From the NCBI GenBank assembly GCA_963931865.1, contig OZ007511.1, positions 12,436,081 through 12,500,080 on the forward strand: a DNA stretch of 64,000 bases. The letters are read 5' to 3'. Both the position numbers and the translations under genes were made by a program. Source of the stretch: Axinella damicornis. Its lineage: Eukaryota; Porifera; Demospongiae; Axinellida; Axinellidae. Within the stretch, counting starts at the first letter, position 1, and the number at the start of each line of letters is the position of its first letter. This document shows, in pieces, positions 9,381-20,757 of the stretch. The notes beneath the pieces are model-generated. The model was given only the letters and a program-made list of their open reading frames with translations. It made no database searches and had not been told where the DNA came from.

Positions 9381-12300
9381 TGAAAGTATATTCCTTCCTA
9401 GTGCAGTGATCTCCAGAAATGTACGACCTGTTTTCAACATTAAGGTCAGCATGGAAAATGGCTGGAATTGCTTCATTTGCCTGATCAACTGCGAGTACAG
9501 ATACATCAAAACGTTGACCTGCAAAAACACTTTTCTGCTGAGTTTTTTCCCCACACTCAGTTCTGTTGTTGCTGCAAAAGCACACCTCTGTTGGATCAGA
9601 TGAAATGGGTGACGTTTTGGAATGTTCATTGTTATTCAGGATAAATCTACTGAAGACATCCACTGCACTTGTTGTGTTGGAGTCTGGCATCACTGAAGAG
9701 AAGTAACACTTGTTCAGTAAACCACCATAAAGAACACTTCCTCTCTTCCTAGCAGAATTATTCCGGAAACTCAACTGGAGATCTAGGCGAGTGGATTGTT
9801 GTCCCATTAGGATGTGAAAGAAACATTCATTTCGGAATGGTGAACTTAAACCATCAAGGTACTGCCCAACAACATCTGCTACATAAATTGCTCCGCCAGA
9901 TTCATTTGCCACATTACCTTTGAAGCGAAGTGGTGAGGCAGGATCAAGGTAGAATTTTGAGCTCTGGTCAAAATAAAGTGCTCCACCTTTGACAGCTGTG
10001 TTGCTCACAAAGCTGTTACCTTGAGGGAAACAATTTGCAGCTCCATATCCACTTTTCGATTGTCTCTGCCTGTTTGTATGCTCTGTGCAAAACAGTTCGT
10101 TTCCAATGTCTGTGTGATGGCTGTGGTTACCAAATACCAAGTTGCTTTTGAGTAGAACGTGGATAGCGCCACCACGCACTGCTGTGTTGCTCAAAAATAT
10201 TGTGTTTCCTTGAAATGTCAAGTTACTGTGAGATGCACAAATTGCAGCTCCCTGTCGGCTCACTGAGAGTTGAAACAAGTTGTTGCCATTGAAGGTCAAG
10301 TTACTGCAGGTAGCAAAAATTGATCCACCCCTTTCTTCGGCCATGCTAGTTTTGAAAGTGTTTGTACCATTCAGAGTTACTCTGCTTTTCGTCACATGTA
10401 TTACTCCACCTTCAGATGTGGCCTTGTTGTCGTGGAAGCTGTTGTTTCCATTTATGTACATTGTGCTCTCATCTATGTACATTGTGCTCTCATCTATGTA
10501 CATTGCCCCTCCATTGTGTGCTGAATTCCACTTCATATTAAATTTTGTGGATCCACTCATGTTCACCAACTTGCAGAGGATAGCAGCCACGCCTCCACCA
10601 TAGTGCACTGCAGAGTTGTCGGTGAAGGTTATATCTCCAGGTAAGTTCAAACTGCTGTCAAATGCATACACTCCTCCACCAGTCATGCTGGCAATGTTAC
10701 CTTTCAACATGTTCTTTCCTTGCAAAGCCAAGGTACCATTCATCACTAAAATTCCTGCACCAATAGTTGCAGCATGGTTAGCATTGAAGGAATTGACTGC
10801 AACTCTATGTGTGTTTGTAAAGCAGCTGGCATGATTTGAAATTGTATCCATTAACGTACTGTCTTCTAAACCAACTCCACCTCCTCTTTCTGCCGAATTG
10901 TGCTCAAAATTATTGACTCCACATAAAATGACATGACTGTTTTCTCTAGCATAGATTCCTCCCCCATTCTCTGTTGCTTGGTTGGCCTGGAAATTACTGG
11001 TTCCAAAGAACCTCACATTACTTCTTGCTGCATACATTCCTGCTCCGCTGTAATCAGCCAGGTTGGCTTTGAAGGTGCAGTTTGAATTGAACTCTAAGGT
11101 GCTGTTGTCACTGAAGATTCCTCCTCCTGTAACTGCTGAGTTGTTCAAAGCTTCCAAAAAACTGCCACTGTAGAAATGCAGAGAGCTCCATCGCATGTTG
11201 ATTCCTCCACCTCTTGTTGCAGAATTGGATATAAATGGGCTTTTTCCATTTGCTTTCACATGGCTGTCATATGCAAATATTGCTCCACCTTCGTAAGCTG
11301 CTGCACAGTTTCTGAAAGAGGCGTAGCTGTCCAGTTTCAAAATGCTACTTTCCAGCCGCACAGCTCCACCACTAACATTTGCCACATTGTCTGTAAATGT
11401 GTTGTTACCATTGAAGTTGAGTGTACTGTTTGCAGTGGCATAGATTCCCCCTCCGTCTTTCATGGCTGTATTACATCGAAATTCATTGATTCCTGTGAGG
11501 GTCAACAAGGTTCTTTGTGTATAGATCCCCGCACCATAAAAGATGACCACATTTCCCTCAACATTGTTTCCCGTCAAGTGCATTGTGCTATTGTCTGAGT
11601 AAATGCCTGCACCAAATTGTGCTTCATTGTAGTTGAGAGAGCTGTTTCCAAACCAGAGAGTGCTGCTGTCTAAGTATACCCCACCACCATCAAGGTGAGC
11701 AGAATTCATTGAGATTTTGCAGATGCTGCTTACTTCGATTTCTGAGGAACTTGAGTAAATTGCCCCACCTCTCCTTGCTGAATTGGATACAAAGTTTGCA
11801 GAATCAGGAAAGGTCAGAATGGAATCTTCATGGATGGTTAAGGTGCTACTGCCTTCCATTGATATCCCACCACCGTGAATTCCAGCTGTGTTTCTCCTGA
11901 AGCTATTATATCCTTTCAGATAGACAGCAGAATTCCCAGAAGCAAGAATTCCTCCACCATCTCTACCAAAATTGGATATGAATGTGCTCGTACCAGTCAT
12001 GTTTACAGTGGTATGGTCCAGTGCTTCTATACCACCACCATAGGAAGCTGAGTTGTGTATGAAAGTGGTATTATCATTCGTGTTCACAGTGGTATGGCCC
12101 AATGCATAGATCCCACCACCACCACTACCAGCTGAGTTGTGCATGAAAGTGGTATTATCATTCATGTTCACAGTGGTATGGTCCAGTGCACAGATCCCAC
12201 CACCACTACCAGCTGAGTTGTGCATGAAAGTGGTATTATCATTCGTGTTCACAGTGGTATGGTCCAGTGTTTCGATCCCACCACCATAGGAAGCTGAGTT

Positions 12301-14244
12301 GTGTATGAAAGTGGTATTATCATTCGTGTTCACAGTGGTATAGCGCAATGCATAGATCCCACCACCATCACCACCAGCTGAGTTGTGTATGAAAGTGGTA
12401 TTATCATTCATGTTCACAGTGGTATGGTCCTGTGCAGAGATCCCACCACCAGGACCACCAGCTGAGTTGTGTATGAAAGTGGTACTATCATTCATGTTCA
12501 CAGTGGTATGGTCCTGTGCATAGATCCCACCACCACGACCAGCTGAGTTGTGTATGAAAGTGGTATTATCATTCATGTTCACAGTGGTATGGTCCCGTGC
12601 ATAGATTCCACCACCATATGAAGCTGTGTTGTGTATGAAAGTGGTATTATCATTCATGTTCACAGTGGTATGGTCCTGTGCAGAGATCCCACCACCAGGA
12701 CCATCAGCTGAGTTGTGTATGAAAGTGGTACTATCATTCATGTTTACAGTGGTATGGTCCTGTGCACAGATCCCACCACCACTACCAGCTGAGTTGTGTA
12801 TGAAAGTGGTCTTATCATTCATATTCACAGTGGTATGGTCCAGTGCATAGATCCCACCACCAGGACCACCAGCTGCTGAGTTGTGTATGAAAGTGGTCTT
12901 ATCATTCATGTTCACAGTGGTATGGTTCTCTGCTTCGATCCCACCACCATAGGAAGCTGAGTTATGTATGAAAGTGGTATTATCGTTCATGTTCACAGTG
13001 GTATAGTCCCATGCATAGATCCCACCACCTCTATCAGCTAAGTTGTGTATGAAAGTGGTCTTATCATTCATGTTCACAGTGGTATGGTTCAGTGCTTCGA
13101 TCCCACCACCATCCCAATTAGCTGAGTTGCGTATGAAAGTGGTATTATCATTCACGTTCACAGTGGTATAGTCCCATGCATAGATCCCACCACCACCATT
13201 ATAATTAGCTGAGTTGTTTATGAAAGTGGTATTGTCATTCATGTTCACAGTGGTATGGGCCTGTGCATAGATCCCACCACCACTACGACCTGAGTTGTGT
13301 ATGAAAGTGGTATTCTCATTCATGTTCACAGTGGTATGTTCCAGTGCATAGATCCCACCACCTCCACTGTTGTAACCCCAGGATGCAGAATTGTTGACAA
13401 ACGAGTTGGTTCCATCGAGGGTAAGAGTGCTATTATCTTGTACATAGATCCCACCACCTCCACTGTTATCAGACTGACTGGAAACAGAATTGTTGACAAA
13501 AGTGTTGGTTCCGCTGAGGGTCAGAATGCTATTATCTTGTACATAGATCCCACCACCACTTCCAGCTACGTTCCTTGCAAACAGGGTAGTACCAGTAAAG
13601 TTGAGACTACTCTTGACTACAAGTGTTCCACCTCCTGAAACACGATAACATGTGTTAAGCAAGGTTGAGCATCTTTCCAATGATATTTTACCATTGCCAA
13701 GGAAGCTAGTGTTTTCTAAAACTGCACTGCTGTTAACTACTGCCAATGCAGTGCCAGAGCTATCCTGAAAGGTACAGTTTGTGATCATGGTGTGCTGCAC
13801 TGAATCAACAAAGAAGCCGTACAGAGAAGCTTCGTCATATGGTGTTGGTGGTAAGTGACTTCTCCCACAAGAAGTAAACATCAACCCATCTATCTTCAAT
13901 CCAGAAACATTTTCAAAGACAATGCCAACATTATCTGCACATAGAACTTCTGTTGAATTTGAGTTTCCCAGGAGTTTGACATGTCGAATGCTTGCGACAG
14001 TAAAGCTCACATCAAGAACATGAATGCCAGGCAGGAGATTCAGTTCAATATCTGAAGCATTGAAGTGCTGGTCATAGTTTCGTCCATACTCAGTGAGGGT
14101 CAGGCAAGGGTCCGGAGAATGTGGGCATGTGGCATTGGTTGAGGTAGGTCTCACATAATAAGTTGCTGAATGAGCAGCAGACAGGAAGAGAAGACCCAAC
14201 AGAATCACAGTCCCCCCCGAGTGGAGCTTTGCTGAAACAATCAT
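9361..14244 (-). CDS. Giant Pmp-repeat surface protein, copy 1, N-terminal ectodomain (frameshifted gene)
   Basis: The 1627-aa open frame starts with a signal peptide (residues 1-27, hydrophobic LLGLLFLSAAHS) and the motif TYYVRPTS. It continues as a long right-handed beta-helix ectodomain. The repeats follow the chlamydial Pmp pattern: a GG[GA]I motif alternating with F-x-x-N. Many N-x-S/T sites indicate a glycosylated secreted or surface protein. Residues of roughly 295-750 are 17 near-identical 27-28 residue units (HTTVNMNDN, TTFIHNSA, GGGIYA). The frame ends prematurely after KLCEPN because 8 bp present in the paralogue at 22125-28025 are missing near 9380. The Cys-rich and membrane parts continue in another frame (7737-9380). 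As it stands the product would be secreted rather than anchored. An adhesive or recognition role is inference. An assembly error is possible and should be excluded. Confidence 0.85.
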   Translation of the reverse strand: MIVSAKLHSGGTVILLGLLFLSAAHSATYYVRPTSTNATCPHSPDPCLTLTEYGRNYDQHFNASDIELNLLPGIHVLDVSFTVASIRHVKLLGNSNSTEVLCADNVGIVFENVSGLKIDGLMFTSCGRSHLPPTPYDEASLYGFFVDSVQHTMITNCTFQDSSGTALAVVNSSAVLENTSFLGNGKISLERCSTLLNTCYRVSGGGTLVVKSSLNFTGTTLFARNVAGSGGGIYVQDNSILTLSGTNTFVNNSVSSQSDNSGGGGIYVQDNSTLTLDGTNSFVNNSASWGYNSGGGGIYALEHTTVNMNENTTFIHNSGRSGGGIYAQAHTTVNMNDNTTFINNSANYNGGGGIYAWDYTTVNVNDNTTFIRNSANWDGGGIEALNHTTVNMNDKTTFIHNLADRGGGIYAWDYTTVNMNDNTTFIHNSASYGGGIEAENHTTVNMNDKTTFIHNSAAGGPGGGIYALDHTTVNMNDKTTFIHNSAGSGGGICAQDHTTVNMNDSTTFIHNSADGPGGGISAQDHTTVNMNDNTTFIHNTASYGGGIYARDHTTVNMNDNTTFIHNSAGRGGGIYAQDHTTVNMNDSTTFIHNSAGGPGGGISAQDHTTVNMNDNTTFIHNSAGGDGGGIYALRYTTVNTNDNTTFIHNSASYGGGIETLDHTTVNTNDNTTFMHNSAGSGGGICALDHTTVNMNDNTTFMHNSAGSGGGGIYALGHTTVNTNDNTTFIHNSASYGGGIEALDHTTVNMTGTSTFISNFGRDGGGILASGNSAVYLKGYNSFRRNTAGIHGGGISMEGSSTLTIHEDSILTFPDSANFVSNSARRGGAIYSSSSEIEVSSICKISMNSAHLDGGGVYLDSSTLWFGNSSLNYNEAQFGAGIYSDNSTMHLTGNNVEGNVVIFYGAGIYTQRTLLTLTGINEFRCNTAMKDGGGIYATANSTLNFNGNNTFTDNVANVSGGAVRLESSILKLDSYASFRNCAAAYEGGAIFAYDSHVKANGKSPFISNSATRGGGINMRWSSLHFYSGSFLEALNNSAVTGGGIFSDNSTLEFNSNCTFKANLADYSGAGMYAARSNVRFFGTSNFQANQATENGGGIYARENSHVILCGVNNFEHNSAERGGGVGLEDSTLMDTISNHASCFTNTHRVAVNSFNANHAATIGAGILVMNGTLALQGKNMLKGNIASMTGGGVYAFDSSLNLPGDITFTDNSAVHYGGGVAAILCKLVNMSGSTKFNMKWNSAHNGGAMYIDESTMYIDESTMYINGNNSFHDNKATSEGGVIHVTKSRVTLNGTNTFKTSMAEERGGSIFATCSNLTFNGNNLFQLSVSRQGAAICASHSNLTFQGNTIFLSNTAVRGGAIHVLLKSNLVFGNHSHHTDIGNELFCTEHTNRQRQSKSGYGAANCFPQGNSFVSNTAVKGGALYFDQSSKFYLDPASPLRFKGNVANESGGAIYVADVVGQYLDGLSSPFRNECFFHILMGQQSTRLDLQLSFRNNSARKRGSVLYGGLLNKCYFSSVMPDSNTTSAVDVFSRFILNNNEHSKTSPISSDPTEVCFCSNNRTECGEKTQQKSVFAGQRFDVSVLAVDQANEAIPAIFHADLNVENRSYISGDHCTRKEYTFKLCEPN
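11995..13376 (-). repeat. Coding minisatellite, 17 units of about 81-84 bp
   Basis: Units share a core (forward sense TTCACAGTGGTATGG) at near-regular 81-85 bp spacing, 17 times. All length differences keep the reading frame. The corresponding part of the paralogue (about 26640-26970) has only four diverged units. Confidence 0.92.
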
Positions 14245-14278
14245 GTCACCTATATACTTGCAGCTCTGTCACATTACC
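14245..14278 (-). other. 5' UTR and splice acceptor of copy 1
   Basis: The sequence TTCTACAG just upstream (acceptor AG at 14280-14279), followed by a 34-bp leader to the ATG, is conserved in the paralogue (exon start 28057). It would join the noncoding exon at 17294-17371. Confidence 0.5.
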
Positions 14279-17200
14279 CTGTAGAACATGTTAGTACATG
14301 ATTATATAGCTTGAACTCTGTTGACTACAGTATATGTGCTGTTAGGGAGAATAAGTGTAGTAAGATATTCAGGGTAAGCTCAACAAATGAGGCCAAAAAA
14401 GTATGGATGGATTTATCATGGGCCCTAGCTCCTCACTTGCATGCTACAGGCCCTTTTTATTAGTATGAGCAATTGGACGGACAAAGGTGAGATCATGTAC
14501 ATGCCTAGATGAAACAAGTGGTACCCTGCATGAGAGAGTTGCAGTACGAGCAACAGACAACCCATGCACATAGTTTTACAGAGTGCACAATTGCAGCTAT
14601 TTTCTGACAGCAGCCAAGGTGGGAACATCGAGGTCCTCAAGCATAGTTGGGTAATTTAGATCGAGGCACACTCAGCAAGCAAAGGGTGAATGAGCAATGG
14701 TGGCCAATGGCAAGACAAAAAGCACTGGATGCTCCACCACCAAGTTGAGTTTCAGATAATTTTTATGTTTGGGTCACTACACGATAGCGACCACACTGAT
14801 GGTGTAGTCAGTAGGCTATTCCAAAGCAGTCAAACATTACAGTAGCTATACAGTACACGGCAAAATAATTTTCTTCTACAATTAAGGGGTCTTTCACATT
14901 GTATTTTTTTTCCACGAAATATGTCATTGTGACGTGGGGGGGGGGTCTTTCTTCAAAATACATCAGAGTGTGATTCAACACTTGAAGTGACACGCCCTCC
15001 TTGTTGATTCGATGGGAAAATGTCAATAAGTTATAGTTAGACTATGGCCTTGAGTGGTTTATGGGAAATAACCACGAGAGGCTGTTTATTTAGACCACGA
15101 GGCGCAGCCGAGTGGTCTAAATGAACAGCCTCGAGTGGTTATTTCCCATAAACCACGAAAGGGCATAGTCTAACTGGCTTAGACTATAGCTACCTGAATT
15201 AGAGATCCTTGCACGCTCCAACACTCCAGAATGCGCTGAGCCATGGTCTAATTTCCATAAACGCTGAGTCATCATGCTCCAATTTCTATAAACCCACAGC
15301 TGTTGCACGGCTGCATGGCTTCGGAATATAAACCACAGGCGGTGCCTTTGATTTGTATGGCTGCTATAGTCTAACATTCAATAACTGCATGTGAGTGACA
15401 TCTCTTATTAATTATTCAATTCATGAGCAAAGTTGCGCGATTTTGATTTTGCCCCTGTCGAGCTTCCTACCTATATCTGGAATTCAACATCAGTGTTATA
15501 TCGTTGGCTGCAGCTATCTTTTCATAAGCTATGCATGACTATCAGAAAATAAAGAAGAAGAAGATGACGAAATTTCAGCTACTTTTTTCGACTCCCTCAT
15601 ACTCTAAGGCAGTGGCGGATCTAGAAATTTTGAAAGGGGGGTTCAGCAGGTTGGTTAAGATATACACGCAGAGCCGTGAAGCGGCGATCAGTCCGCGCGA
15701 AGCGCTGCAAATTTTTTTGCGTGTTCTTTTTAGCGATCAGGAAGCGCTCTCGTAGCATCTCTGCGCATTATGGACACGTTCCAAGACGCAAAGTATCGAT
15801 GTGTGGGGCTGCTAGCTTCCTTCTTTTCATCGTCGACGGATTACAACCACGTACGTGGACAGTCGATTGAACACTGCGTTAATGTTTTATTTTGAAATTA
15901 TACGTATAATACAGAAACAAAAACTATGATAATTGTTGTAAAATAAAAATTGTGTAGCAAGCGTAAACCTAGCTAGCTCAAGACTGTCTGCCTTCGTAGC
16001 TCCAGGCTTTCAGCCCGCGAACGGTCAAGGTAGGTAAGTTGCTCTTACATTTCAAACATGCAGCTTGCTTTTAAATACATTTTTTGGTTCTCCTTGAAAG
16101 GGGGGTTCCATGGAACCCTCGGTTAAATCAGTTCAATCTCCAGTGCGAAGACCGCGAGCAACTCGATTCTACTGTTTGGAGACACGCCATAGGAAGCTCT
16201 AGGGCGGGACGTAAGCGTTTTGTGGCTAGGTTGAGCAGTCCTCGAAAGAACGACTCTTGAGTGCGAATAACCGCCATCTTGACTCCCCTCTTTGGAATAC
16301 AGCGTCGTATAACTTCGGAACGGTCATCAGTATTTACAAAAACGCTTCGTCCGGCCCTTTCTATACAGTTCGTGCCTATTTCAATACGGTCCAGGTCGGA
16401 TCACACGGCTTTATTTTTGGCGACAAAAAAAACCCTATGAAATAGCGCTTAATTAAGTATACGGTGCGCGTATCCGCGCGCAGGGATCCCATAACCTTAA
16501 TCGACGTGACATATGCACCTCGAACAGGTGTTATCGCGTATACTGTGTTCGTGTATGGCCATATCCAAGGTGTGGGAGTGACCGCTTTCCGTATATAATA
16601 TTGCGAAGCTGAAGAGGTGGGGGCAAAATTAATGTTACAGGAAGTACATTGATCGTGAGAAAACATGTAGCGGTCATCTCGTTTCCAAATGCACTGCGTG
16701 TCCTGTTCCTGATGGGACTCTGAGGTCACTTAGGTGGAGCCAATGTTATGAATACTACTACTAATAGTTATATAAAGTAGGAAATAGCCGAAATACAGCG
16801 AAACGGAGCGCCTTGACTTCCGTCAGGTACACACAGAGCAGTTTTTTTTGCTATTTGCTATTGTTTGACTTCATTTCGATGGTTTTTGAGGGTCTATGTG
16901 ACGAGATTGCAAAAAAAATTCGCCACAGACAGACGACTGACAGACGGACAAAACAGATTGCTTAAATTGGTACCGTAATCAATTCAGCTGGGGATTGCCC
17001 CTTTTAATGATAACAAAACACTTTCCAACTGATATTATTATAGTCAACATGCATGCTGCAGCAAAATGTGTCTGGTAACGTACTGACTTGTCAACCTGGT
17101 AGGTAGGTTGGTCAACCAAGGAAGCTTATTTCAGTCCTTCAGCCATTATGAAGCGTGGCACATGCTAAGTAGCTAACACAAACACTATGAGTACTGTGCT

Positions 17201-17293
17201 GCCAATGGAAACGATGCACCTTTCAAACAGTATAACTGCATACAAGGATATTCAACATGATGAATATTTTTAACAGGTGTTAAAGCTGCATAC
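14279..17293. other. Inferred intron/upstream region of copy 1 with foldback elements
   Basis: No coding gene is supported. A 62-bp-arm inverted repeat lies at 15036-15174, and a second smaller one (ttagactatag and its inverse) at 15178-15375. A CAGTGGCGGATC stretch with a G7 tract at 15610-15650 is typical of transposon ends. The rest has no recognisable signal. Confidence 0.5.
15036..15174. repeat. Long palindrome, probable MITE
   Basis: Left arm ttagactatggccttgag and right arm pair over about 60 bp around a short GC-rich centre (cgaggcgcagccgag). It is flanked by a second foldback that begins with the same ttagactat motif. Confidence 0.65.
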
Positions 17294-17371
17294 CTTTCAT
17301 GGAGGTTTCATAGAGGTGTCAACACTGCCAGCAGTACCAAACACCAGAGGAAGGAACAGCCCAGAAATTGG
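17294..17371 (-). other. Putative noncoding exon 2 of copy 1
   Basis: A 78-bp block is bounded by TTGTTCTACAG at its 5' edge and GTATGC at its 3' edge. It contains CTGGGCTGTTCCTKCC and ends CTATGAAACCTCCATGAAAG. The same arrangement, with similar sequence, occurs at 32837-32910 upstream of copy 2. It has no long reading frame, so it is read as 5' UTR. Transcript evidence is not available. Confidence 0.5.
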
Positions 17372-17777
17372 CTGTAGAACAATAAGATACCTTTGAGAAT
17401 CATCAGTGCATATAGTTCTATAATATTACGAGGGCAACCGCACTCCTGGTAGCCGCGGTTAAACAGTAGCACAAGCTAAGTGTGACAGTTCGTTCCAATT
17501 ATCACACATCACAATGATAGCTATATACAGGGAATATCAGAAATTATTTAGAGTGCTCTCAAGTACCATTCATAAAGTAGCCGCGTTGCAACCTGCCGTA
17601 GCTACCGCTATAGCGCTAGTATAGCAGCTACAAGTACATGTACTGCAGTGAGCAATTCGATTATCAATTGAACCATGGTAATGAATTCAAACCAGTTGGA
17701 ATGGTAATATACATACACTTGGTGCCTAGCATTTACGCTTCAGTGCACATTATAGTTCAATCAGGCATTGAACTCAC

Positions 17778-17867
17778 CTAGGAGTATGTAAATGTTCTTG
17801 GCTTCTTGGGTTCTTCCACTGAAGTGAATTGGGCCACAATGACTTGCAACAGCAATGATGGTGGTAA
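17778..17867 (-). other. Putative noncoding exon 1 of copy 1
   Basis: It ends in CCTAG|GTGAGTT (donor at 17777), identical in form to the counterpart ending at 33201. It begins about 25-30 bp after a TATA motif. The upstream edge is estimated from the TATA position. Confidence 0.5.
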
Positions 17868-17891
17868 TCCCGGGCCTACTATGGTATGTGT

Positions 17892-17897
17892 CTTATA
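17892..17897 (-). promoter_or_regulatory. TATA box for copy 1
   Basis: CATATAAGACAC on the minus strand lies about 115 bp before the exon-1 donor. The paralogue has TATATAAGTCAC at the matching place (33315-33309). Confidence 0.45.
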
Positions 17898-18256
17898 TGC
17901 AGATCGAGCGCATGGATCATGGATTGCATGATTGTTCTAACCACAATGAGTGGTTACCGTGGTTGCAGAGGGCAATTCAGCTGAGTTTCATTCCTAGCTA
18001 CTAGCTAGAGGAAGCTGACCAGCATGAACATCTGTCACTACCGCTGCACTTCAAACTTGTGGTAAGCAGGGTGGAAGTCTTCACTCTTCGTGACGTGACG
18101 GCAGCTGCCATGGCGATTCTCTCGTAGATGTTCAGTGGTTAAATTATGCAGGATATGGTTGTAAGATAATCTGGGCTAGCTTCCTCTTACATGGATGTAT
18201 GCCATTCAATAATTCCCCAATGTTTGTGTGTGTGGTTAACGTCCCAGGAAAAAGGT

Positions 18257-18580
18257 ATAGCCAGTTACACCAACCGTAGCTATCAGGAATGACTTTCTAC
18301 AATCAGCTGTCTCAGTTCCCTGTGGTGTTCTAGAAATAATGGATAATTGGAGAGGCTTGCCAACGTTGTTGCTACATGCAGCAGGTTCTACGCATATAGC
18401 TACTTCTTGACTATAGCCACTACTGAGCACCAGATGAGCCTCGAGCTTCAGAGGGCAGATTAGCCAGTTACACCAACTGTAGCTATCAGGAATGATTTTA
18501 CAATCAACAGTCCTTTGCATTCAGTTCCTTGTGGTGTTCTGGAAATAATGCTCCAGGATAATTGGAGAGGCTTGCCAATC
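18257..18580. repeat. Direct duplication, about 110 bp, two copies about 205 bp apart
   Basis: Both copies start with AGCCAGTTACACCAACYGTA and end with GATAATTGGAGAGGCTTGCC, with small internal differences. No coding content is recognised. Confidence 0.75.
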
Positions 18581-19678
18581 TAGCTACATGTGACTAGTTA
18601 GATCTGCAGGCCCATAAATTCCAGGAATTGAATTTCCCCACGTCAGATTAGATCATGCCTTATAATGGATGATATCAGTGTTTGCTTTCAGTAAAGCCTG
18701 TTGTTGCTGATGCAGCAGGTCCCATGCATGTATATAGCCACCGATAACAAGTTTGTTTCACTTCAGCCACTAGCACCGCGATGAGCCTCTTGATGAGGGC
18801 AGATTTGCCTTTGAGTGTGTACTAACAGGTAACCCGCTCCAGGCCTTGCCCCTTACCAGGACCACTTTCATGTTTCAAGAAATACCAAGTCACTCTGGAC
18901 TGTTCTCTTGGCATATCACCTACACTCTGTTCAAGAAGCTTCACAGCAACTGGGGAGGTGGTGAGCAGCTGTCCAAAAGGATGACGGTGAAGAGTCAGCT
19001 GCAGAAGACTGAGAACTGAAGACAGAGTCCATGCATTTGATTGGCTTAATTTTTTCCTAGAAATTAATGATCTGTTTCTTGTTACTTCCTATTCCTGGTA
19101 TCTTGTACTGGGGCTTCAGGCTGGTAAGCTGAGCAGCCTAACTTAATAAGTATACTGACCACCAGTTAGCTGTTCCATCATGAATACGTTCTCAGAATTG
19201 AATTTGTTGCTGCTAAAATGTAGCTTGGCATAACTGCCTATACACATTCCAGCCAGTAACACTTGTCGGTCAGTTAGATATATCAGCAGAGTATTCAACT
19301 AAATTTAAAACGTATGCATTCCACATCTAATAGATAGTATGTGCAAGCAGAAATTCATGTCCATCTGCCAACACTAATGCACTAATAAATCCTGACATGT
19401 TTTGGTGACGTGGTTGATTGCTGTCGTTCACTGGTACTCATGTGCCAAAACTCACCATATGATGGCAAAGTTGTGAGTGTTGGATACAGTTGTACTTTTA
19501 GCTTCCATTGCATCCATGCCATTCTAGAATTTCCATTGAAGGTTGTTTGTGTAATTTCAAGTGTACTGGTATAACCTTGACCAACTGTAGCTACTAACAT
19601 GCACATGTGAACGCATCAAGTAAAAATGGAACATTAGGCACAGATCCCAGTTGGCACCCCCCAAAGTGCAAAATGTGT

Positions 19679-20278
19679 TTAGCCCTTTCGGGCCCATAGC
19701 GCCAAAAGGCGCATAACTTAGCGTCCTTTCACACTATGGCTTCTTACTTCGCGGTGACGGACAGCCTTCGACTAGCACTGCTCCTGGAGTCTTGTCAGTA
19801 GTCCCCCTCTGTAACTACAGAATTAAGGGCGCCAAGCTTCTGGGCTGGGGGCTGTTACAGGCAGAAACAAGGCCGCCATTGTAAGTTGATCGAACGGTAA
19901 GCTAAAAAGCCTTATCTCGCCGTCAGTATACACTTACTTGCAATAACGCTCCTGCTTTGACTTACTGTTGGTCTGCCCTCTCCAGCAATGAAGTAAGTAG
20001 CGATGGTCCTCCGCGTACGGCAAGACAACAGTCGAGTTTTAGCAGTTGGTCGAACGGCGCGATAACCAGACAGCTAGCTCAGTTATCGACTCCACCCAGT
20101 GCCCCCGCCCCTTCCTGCCTTGGTCACCGGTGAGTGTAATCATTGCTGTTAACTGCCAGGGGCACCCTCCCGAGTTTTGTTGGACGCTGCGCGCCCTGGG
20201 CAACGCTCAACGCTGCGTGCAGATGCCATTTTATGCTGTGGGGAAGATTTCAATACATTTTGGACCCTAAAGAGTTAG
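19679..20278. mobile_element. piggyBac-like nonautonomous element, TTAG-flanked
   Basis: The element is flanked by TTAG at both ends (19679-19682 and 20275-20278). Its termini, CCCTTTCGGG and CCCTAAAGAG, are short imperfect inverted repeats. The right end matches that of the 510-bp TTAA elements at 48764 and 49608. It is older and diverged, and TTAG may be a decayed or variant TTAA target. Confidence 0.6.
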
Positions 20279-20757
20279 AAGGTTCTGTATTTAGGAGTTT
20301 TTCAAGTTTGAGGCATTTTCTCAAAGGGGATGTACGATGTTTAATGTATTTTTACACAATTTGGACAATTAATATGTGCCTAATGTTCCATTTCTACTTG
20401 ATGCATTCACACAATGTATTCCTGGACAATTAATGTGTGGCTAACTATAATATATAATACATGTACATATACCACTTCCAGAAACGTGTGGCTAGCACTG
20501 ATGTACATACATAGGCGGTGGAATAGGGGATTTGAGCCCCCTTCACCATCAATTTCCATAATTATAGTTGCCATGCTTTGCAATACTTGTCATATACAGT
20601 TCAAGAAGATTCACACTGTTCACAGCAATGTTTGTCTTCAGGGGAGGAGGTGAGTGTTTGTCCCAAGAGAATATGATGGTAGAGAGTGAGAAGACCGAAA
20701 AGTGAAGACAAGGATTGTACTACATTCGTTTGTCTTGACCGCAGTATTGTATCTCCA

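Noticed and set aside
15610..16125. hAT-like element starting CAGTGGCGGATC
   Set aside because: The right-hand sequence repeats tgaaaggggggttc in direct, not inverted, orientation; no terminal inverted repeat or target duplication was found.
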